NCBI RefSeq assembly: GCF_024539815.1
Contig: NZ_JAHHIU010000085.1
Location: 1-64,000, forward strand
DNA from: Streptomyces hayashii
GTDB taxonomy: Bacteria > Actinomycetota > Actinomycetes > Streptomycetales > Streptomycetaceae
Direction: 5' to 3'
DNA: 64,000 bases
Part shown: positions 61,782 through 64,000 of the stretch, in pieces
How positions within the stretch are numbered: the stretch's first letter is position 1
How the letters are laid out: each line of letters begins with the position of its first letter
The notes under the pieces: generated by a model
The model's input: only the letters and a program-made list of their open reading frames with translations
Databases searched by the model: none
What the model was told of the DNA's origin: nothing
Translations under genes and position numbers: made by a program

Positions 61782-61904
61782 TTCCGGGCGCGGCGGGTCG
61801 CACCGGTGCGCAGGCGGTGACGGCGACGACGGACGGCGTCGCCGGTCCCCCGCCCGCGGCCGCGACAGCGCCGAGCGCCCAAGCGGGCACGGCCCTTCGG
61901 GGCC

Positions 61905-61932
61905 TTGGGGGCCCCAGGGCCTCCAGTATGAT
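61905..61932 (+). promoter_or_regulatory. Candidate promoter of the 2-epimerase gene
   Basis: TTGGGG (61905-61910) and TATGAT (61927-61932) are 16 bases apart, 45 bases before the start codon and downstream of a terminator. Confidence 0.5.
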
Positions 61933-61977
61933 TACGCAGATCTCCCCACCGCCCCGGACCAGAATGAAGAGTGCGCA

Positions 61978-63084
61978 GTGAAAGTCATCAGCATCGTCGG
62001 AGCCCGGCCCCAACTGGTGAAGCTCGCGCCCATCGCGGCCGCGTTCGCCGGGACCGGACACGAGCATGTCATTGTGCACACCGGGCAGCACTACGACGCC
62101 GATCTGTCCGACGTCTTCTTCCAGGGGCTCGGCATTCCCGACCCGGACGTTCACCTCGGGGTCGGTTCGGGCAGCCACGGAGTGCAGACCGGCGCGGTCC
62201 TCTCCGCCCTGGACCCGGTCTTCGAGCGCGAGCAGCCCGACTGGGTCCTGGTCTACGGCGACACCAACTCCACGATCGCCGGCGCGCTGTCGGCCGTGAA
62301 GATGCACCTGCCGGTCGCGCACCTGGAGGCCGGCCTGCGGTCCTTCAACCGCCGCATGCCGGAGGAGCACAACCGCGTTCTCACCGACCACAGCGCGGAC
62401 GTGCTGCTCGCCCCGACCGAGGAGGCCATGCGCCACCTCGCCGACGAGGGCCTGAAGCAGCGCGCGGTGCTCGCCGGGGACGTCATGGTCGACATCTGCC
62501 TGAGGATCCGCGACGCCGTCCTCGCGGGCGAGCACCCGGCGCCGGTCCTGCCCGAGGGCATCGACCCCGAGCAGCCGTTCCTGCTGGCCACGATCCACCG
62601 GCCGGACAACACCGACGACCCGGAGCGGCTCGCCGCGATCGTCGACTCCCTCGCCGGGCTGCCGGTGCCCGTCGCGCTGCTCGCGCACCCGCGGCTCGTG
62701 GCCCGTGCGAAGGAGCACGGCATCGAGCTGACGAAGGGTTCGCTGCACGTCGGCCGCCCGCTGCCGTACGCCGGCCTGATCGCCGCGGTGCTGGCGTCCT
62801 CGGGTGTCGTCACCGACTCCGGCGGTCTGCAGAAGGAGGCGTTCCTGCTGGAGCGCGTCACCACCACGATCCGTCCGGAGACGGAGTGGGTGGAGACGGT
62901 CCAGACCGGCTGGAACGTCCTGGTCCCGGACCCGCACACGCTGACCGCCGCCGAGTGGGCCGCCAAGGTCACCCGTGACGCGCCGACGGCGGACAAGGGG
63001 ACCCCGTACGGCGACGGGCGCGCCGCGCACAACGTCGTCCGCATCCTTGAGGAATGGCAGACCCTGGTCCGCAACGGAGAGTGA
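61978..63084 (+). CDS. wecB: UDP-N-acetylglucosamine 2-epimerase (non-hydrolysing)
   Basis: The 368-residue enzyme inverts C2 of UDP-GlcNAc or of a related uronic acid. Motifs are VGARPQLVKLAPI, HTGQHYD, VYGDTNSTIAGAL, HLEAGLRSFNRRMPEE and the C-terminal TDSGGLQKEA with LERVTTTIRPETEW. Both WecB and the WbpI/WlbD enzymes share this fold; with the neighbouring dehydrogenases and aminotransferase, the latter activity is likely. The GTG start has a weak ribosome-binding site. It has its own promoter-like region after a terminator, so it starts a second transcript of the cluster. Confidence 0.92.
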   Translation: MKVISIVGARPQLVKLAPIAAAFAGTGHEHVIVHTGQHYDADLSDVFFQGLGIPDPDVHLGVGSGSHGVQTGAVLSALDPVFEREQPDWVLVYGDTNSTIAGALSAVKMHLPVAHLEAGLRSFNRRMPEEHNRVLTDHSADVLLAPTEEAMRHLADEGLKQRAVLAGDVMVDICLRIRDAVLAGEHPAPVLPEGIDPEQPFLLATIHRPDNTDDPERLAAIVDSLAGLPVPVALLAHPRLVARAKEHGIELTKGSLHVGRPLPYAGLIAAVLASSGVVTDSGGLQKEAFLLERVTTTIRPETEWVETVQTGWNVLVPDPHTLTAAEWAAKVTRDAPTADKGTPYGDGRAAHNVVRILEEWQTLVRNGE

Positions 63085-63094
63085 TCCGCTCGGC

Positions 63095-63117
63095 CCGCCG
63101 GTCCTCGGGACCGGCGG
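63095..63117 (+). terminator. Hairpin after the 2-epimerase gene
   Basis: CCGCCGGTCC pairs exactly with GGACCGGCGG over TCG, 11 bases after the stop. GATAAT at 63151-63156 may start the next transcript. Confidence 0.7.
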
Positions 63118-63192
63118 CCGGTCCGGTCCCGAACGGTCCGCGACGCCGGTGATAATGTGACGCCTCGCTGGGCAATCTCGAAGGAAGTCGAC

Positions 63193-64000
63193 ATGAAGCA
63201 GGCAACATCCCGGGATGTAGCCGTGATCACGCCGTGGTATCCGACGCGGGAGTTGCCTTTCCGGGGGTCCTTCGTCAAAGCCATGGTGGAGGCCACGGCG
63301 CCGGGTTGCGACAGCCTCACCGTGTACCACGGCGATCCTTGGGTGGCACCCATGGACGCGGCGGCGACCAAGGCCGTCGAGGCCGCCAACGCCAAGCTGA
63401 TGTCGCGGGCCGTGCACCGCGTGCCCACCGCGGGCGGCGCCGAACTCGTCCAGTATCCCGTCACGATTCCCCGCGGCCAGAACCACGGAGCCCAGGCGCT
63501 CAACCACGAACGCCAGCTGCGCAACCTGCTCGACGGCAAGCCCCTGCCCGCCGACGTGGTGCACGCCCATGTGGGCCTGCCCAGCGGCTGGGCGGCGCTG
63601 AAGAACGCACGGCCCGGCGCCAAGGTGTTCGTCACCGAGCACGCGTCGTTCCTGGACAAGGTCTTCGACGACCCCGACGCCGTCCCGCTGTACGACGAGC
63701 TCCTCGCCGGCGTCACCGGGTTCCTCGTCGTCGGCGACAAGATCACCGAGACGCTTGAGCGCCAGTTCCCGCACCATGCGGACAAGATCCTGCGGATCCC
63801 GAACCCGATCTCCTTCGACGCGCCGCGACCGGAGCCGGTGAAGGACCTCACCAAGTGGATCTACCTGGGCACCCTGGGCGAGCACAAGGGCGTGGGCTGG
63901 CTCCTGGAGGCGTTCGCCCAGTGCCACGCCGAGGACCCGACCCTCACCCTCACCCTCGCCGGTGAGGGCCCGCTGCGCCGGCCGCTCACCGAACGCGTCG
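63193..64000 (+). CDS. GT4 glycosyltransferase, partial (runs off the window)
   Basis: The first 269 codons of a GT-B glycosyltransferase are present. It begins KQATSRDVAVITPWYPTRE, a typical GT4 N-terminal strand and loop, with PADVVHAHVGLPSGWAA and VTEHASFLDK in the acceptor domain, and enters the donor domain with KWIYLGTLGEHKGVGWLLEAF and LTLAGEGPLRR. ATG 63193 has AAGGAAG 6 bases upstream. It is another enzyme of the glycan cluster; donor and acceptor are unknown. Confidence 0.88.
   Translation, partial: MKQATSRDVAVITPWYPTRELPFRGSFVKAMVEATAPGCDSLTVYHGDPWVAPMDAAATKAVEAANAKLMSRAVHRVPTAGGAELVQYPVTIPRGQNHGAQALNHERQLRNLLDGKPLPADVVHAHVGLPSGWAALKNARPGAKVFVTEHASFLDKVFDDPDAVPLYDELLAGVTGFLVVGDKITETLERQFPHHADKILRIPNPISFDAPRPEPVKDLTKWIYLGTLGEHKGVGWLLEAFAQCHAEDPTLTLTLAGEGPLRRPLTERV

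Noticed and set aside
58624-63927. 1767-codon open frame antisense to the glycan genes
   Set aside because: It spans five well-supported genes and intergenic terminators on the other strand; an artefact of high third-position G+C.

Overview
The window looks like a Streptomyces chromosome. G+C is very high with strong third-position bias, GTG starts are common, and the gene order trigger factor, clpP1, clpP2, clpX, valS, folC, ndk, mreB, mreC, mreD, PBP2, rodA, rne is the one I recall for the Streptomyces growth and division region (roughly SCO2627 down to SCO2599 of S. coelicolor; from memory, not checked).

Region 1 (1-18500) is ordinary chromosome. It holds a sulfonate-type ABC transporter preceded by a very short cysteine-rich leader frame and a hairpin, a ROK regulator, BioY, an LPXTG protein, a Ser/Thr kinase, an amino acid permease, RpiB, a Nei-type glycosylase, an Eis-like acetyltransferase, a SpoIIE-type phosphatase, a small HD hydrolase, an acyltransferase, a frameshifted lipoprotein gene, and tRNA-Gly(TCC) and tRNA-Pro(TGG). 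Region 2 (18690-40139) is the core block: protein quality control (tig, clpP1, clpP2, clpX), valS, folC, ndk, the Mre/PBP2/RodA elongation machinery, a CYTH-CHAD protein and a radical SAM protein.

Region 3 (about 40050-47223) is an integrated element inside the 3' end of the radical SAM gene. A large serine recombinase lies at its right edge and a shared GACAC core marks both junctions. The original last 30 codons of the target gene are stranded beyond the right junction, and the element supplies its own homologous replacement tail at the left junction. The cargo is degenerate: a triple-S1 protein, a frameshifted small membrane protein, the C-terminal remnant of an ATPase/TOPRIM-like protein abutting a truncated and frameshifted RepSA-type replication gene, a small secreted protein and a VanZ-family protein. 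It reads as a decayed actinobacterial integrative element.

Region 4 (47330-56084) returns to chromosome: a collagen-like secreted protein, a glycosyltransferase, a membrane protein built of internal repeats, the DUF2344 partner of the radical SAM protein, and a 1391-residue RNase E/G. Region 5 (56483-64000) is a surface-glycan locus placed directly after rne. It has a sugar aminotransferase, a Gfo/Idh/MocA dehydrogenase, a GT2 glycosyltransferase, a UDP-sugar 6-dehydrogenase, a UDP-GlcNAc 2-epimerase and a glycosyltransferase running off the window. Together they suggest an aminated mannuronic acid polymer. Several genes have a -10 box 6-7 bases before the start codon and no ribosome-binding site, so they probably make leaderless transcripts.
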